A DNA stretch of 7,321 nt. It comes from Bacillota bacterium. Lineage in GTDB: Bacteria; Bacillota; Syntrophomonadia; Syntrophomonadales; Syntrophomonadaceae. The notes beneath the pieces were generated by a model that was given only the letters and a program-made list of their open reading frames with translations, had not been told where the DNA came from and ran no database searches. The position numbers were made by a program, and so were the translations under genes. Shown piece after piece: positions 6,489-7,321 of this stretch. The stretch spans positions 1-7,321 of the forward strand of contig JAEWZB010000073.1 of assembly GCA_023395515.1 (NCBI GenBank). Direction: 5' to 3'. Position 1 is the stretch's first letter. Each line of letters opens with the position of its first letter.

Positions 6489-7271
6489 TTGACTGTATTA
6501 CAGGCCTTTATTCTAGGTGCAGTGCAAGGACTGACTGAATTTTTACCGGTCAGCAGTTCCGGGCACTTAGTTATTTTTCAACACTTATTTGGTATTACTG
6601 ATACTCCTTTAGTTTTTGACGTATTAGTGCATATGGGTACATTAATAGCCGTTTTTATAGCTTTTTGGCCGGATATTGTGGCGATACTAAGAAAACCGTT
6701 TAGTAAAATGACTTATCTCATTATTGTAGGAATAATACCGGCAGGACTGGCCGGATACCTTTTAGCACCTTATTTTGAGGCAACTTTTAGGTCCCTTTTA
6801 GTAGTTGGTATAGGTTTAATATTTACCGGGGCCATTTTGATGATTTCGGAAAAATATGCTAATAAGAATATAGGACTTAAACAGGAATATGAAACTTCGT
6901 ATTTCGATGTTATATTTATTGGTTTAATCCAAGCTTTAGCCATAATTCCGGGCATATCCAGATCAGGCTCCACTATTTCGGCCGGTCTTTTCACGGGATT
7001 AGACCGGGATTTTGCGGCGCGTTTTTCCTTTTTATTGTCTATTCCCGTTATTTTAGGAGCAGGTGTTTTTGAACTAAAGGATATAATTGGGGTAGGTCTG
7101 CCTAGTGCTTCTATTATACCTTATATAACCGGGGTAATATCGGCAGCAGTATTTGGTTATTTTGCGATTAAAGTTGTCTTAAGATTGGTCAAAAAAGGCC
7201 GCCTTTCCGCTTTCTCTTACTATTGCTGGGCAGTTGCAGCTCTAACCTTAGGAGTATATTTCTGGTTCTAA
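6489..7271 (+). CDS. uppP: Undecaprenyl-diphosphatase UppP (BacA)
   Basis: Integral membrane phosphatase that converts undecaprenyl diphosphate to undecaprenyl phosphate, recycling the lipid carrier for peptidoglycan and other wall polymers. The family can confer bacitracin tolerance when abundant. The 260 residues are slightly short but complete. The first signature 'QGLTEFLPVSSSGHL' (13-27) has Glu17, Ser22-Ser24 and His26; the second, 'PGISRSGST' (154-162), has Arg158. Hydrophobic stretches fit about seven or eight transmembrane segments, for example around 42-60, 74-94, 102-120, 142-155, 181-195, 210-229 and 243-260. The position of the first catalytic-loop glutamate in E. coli (Glu17) is Gln13 here; the QGLTEF form is common in the family, with the second glutamate retained. 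The TTG start is supported by the Shine-Dalgarno at 6476. It has its own promoter and no terminator is visible before the window ends. Confidence 0.96.
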   Translation: MTVLQAFILGAVQGLTEFLPVSSSGHLVIFQHLFGITDTPLVFDVLVHMGTLIAVFIAFWPDIVAILRKPFSKMTYLIIVGIIPAGLAGYLLAPYFEATFRSLLVVGIGLIFTGAILMISEKYANKNIGLKQEYETSYFDVIFIGLIQALAIIPGISRSGSTISAGLFTGLDRDFAARFSFLLSIPVILGAGVFELKDIIGVGLPSASIIPYITGVISAAVFGYFAIKVVLRLVKKGRLSAFSYYCWAVAALTLGVYFWF

Positions 7272-7321
7272 GCAAAATTTCAAAAGATACAATTAAAAAA
7301 TAAAAGGGGGTATCGGCCTCC
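7272..7321 (+). other. Intergenic end of window with purine-rich run
   Basis: Fifty AT-rich bases follow uppP, then AAAAGGGGG (7302-7310). This could be a ribosome binding site for a gene beyond the edge, or the start of another copy of the palindromic element, because GGGGTATCGG here also occurs at 5122-5131. The window is too short to decide. Confidence 0.35.

Noticed and set aside
6525..6527. Loss of a catalytic glutamate in UppP (Gln13 where E. coli has Glu17)
   Set aside because: The QGLTEFLPVSSSGHL form is common in intact family members and the second glutamate (Glu17 here) is kept, so this is not evidence of inactivation.

Overview
The window reads as chromosome of a low-GC, Gram-positive, endospore-forming bacterium (Bacillota, probably a clostridial-type lineage). 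The gene order asd - dapG - dapA - RNase J - tepA - ylzJ closely matches the Bacillus subtilis asd-dapG-dapA-rnjB-tepA-ylzJ region. tepA and ylzJ are typical of spore formers. Ribosome binding sites are strong and purine-rich, and TTG starts are frequent (three of the six genes whose start is visible). All genes are on the + strand.

Layout. (1) 1-3126 is a diaminopimelate/lysine block: the 3' part of asd (aspartate-semialdehyde dehydrogenase), dapG (aspartate kinase of the DAP-sensitive type) and dapA (4-hydroxy-tetrahydrodipicolinate synthase), closed by a Rho-independent terminator at 3151-3184. The roughly 140-bp asd-dapG gap holds a GC-rich hairpin that resembles the right end of an IS200/IS605 element. 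(2) 3225-5013 is a self-contained RNase J unit with its own promoter, a TTG start behind a near-perfect Shine-Dalgarno, and a strong terminator. (3) 5014-5454 is a long gap. It holds a 306-bp GC-rich element with perfect 17-bp inverted ends, two further nested long stems, and a branched core built from two diverged copies of a ~71-nt unit. (4) 5455-6386 is tepA (ClpP-like serine protease), overlapping ylzJ by 4 nt, with a candidate promoter that can be read as sigma-A or sigma-G. (5) 6448-7271 is uppP (undecaprenyl-diphosphatase) with its own extended -10 promoter. The window ends just after a purine-rich stretch.

Functionally, the first block makes precursors for lysine, cell-wall meso-DAP and, in spores, dipicolinate. 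UppP recycles the lipid carrier for peptidoglycan. RNase J handles mRNA turnover and rRNA 5' processing. TepA is linked to spore outgrowth. The protein-coding part is conserved and ordinary. The interesting material is intergenic: the palindromic 5051-5356 element, its internal duplication, a possible second copy starting at the window's right edge, and the IS200/IS605-like relic at 871-980. None of these could be assigned to a named family without a search.
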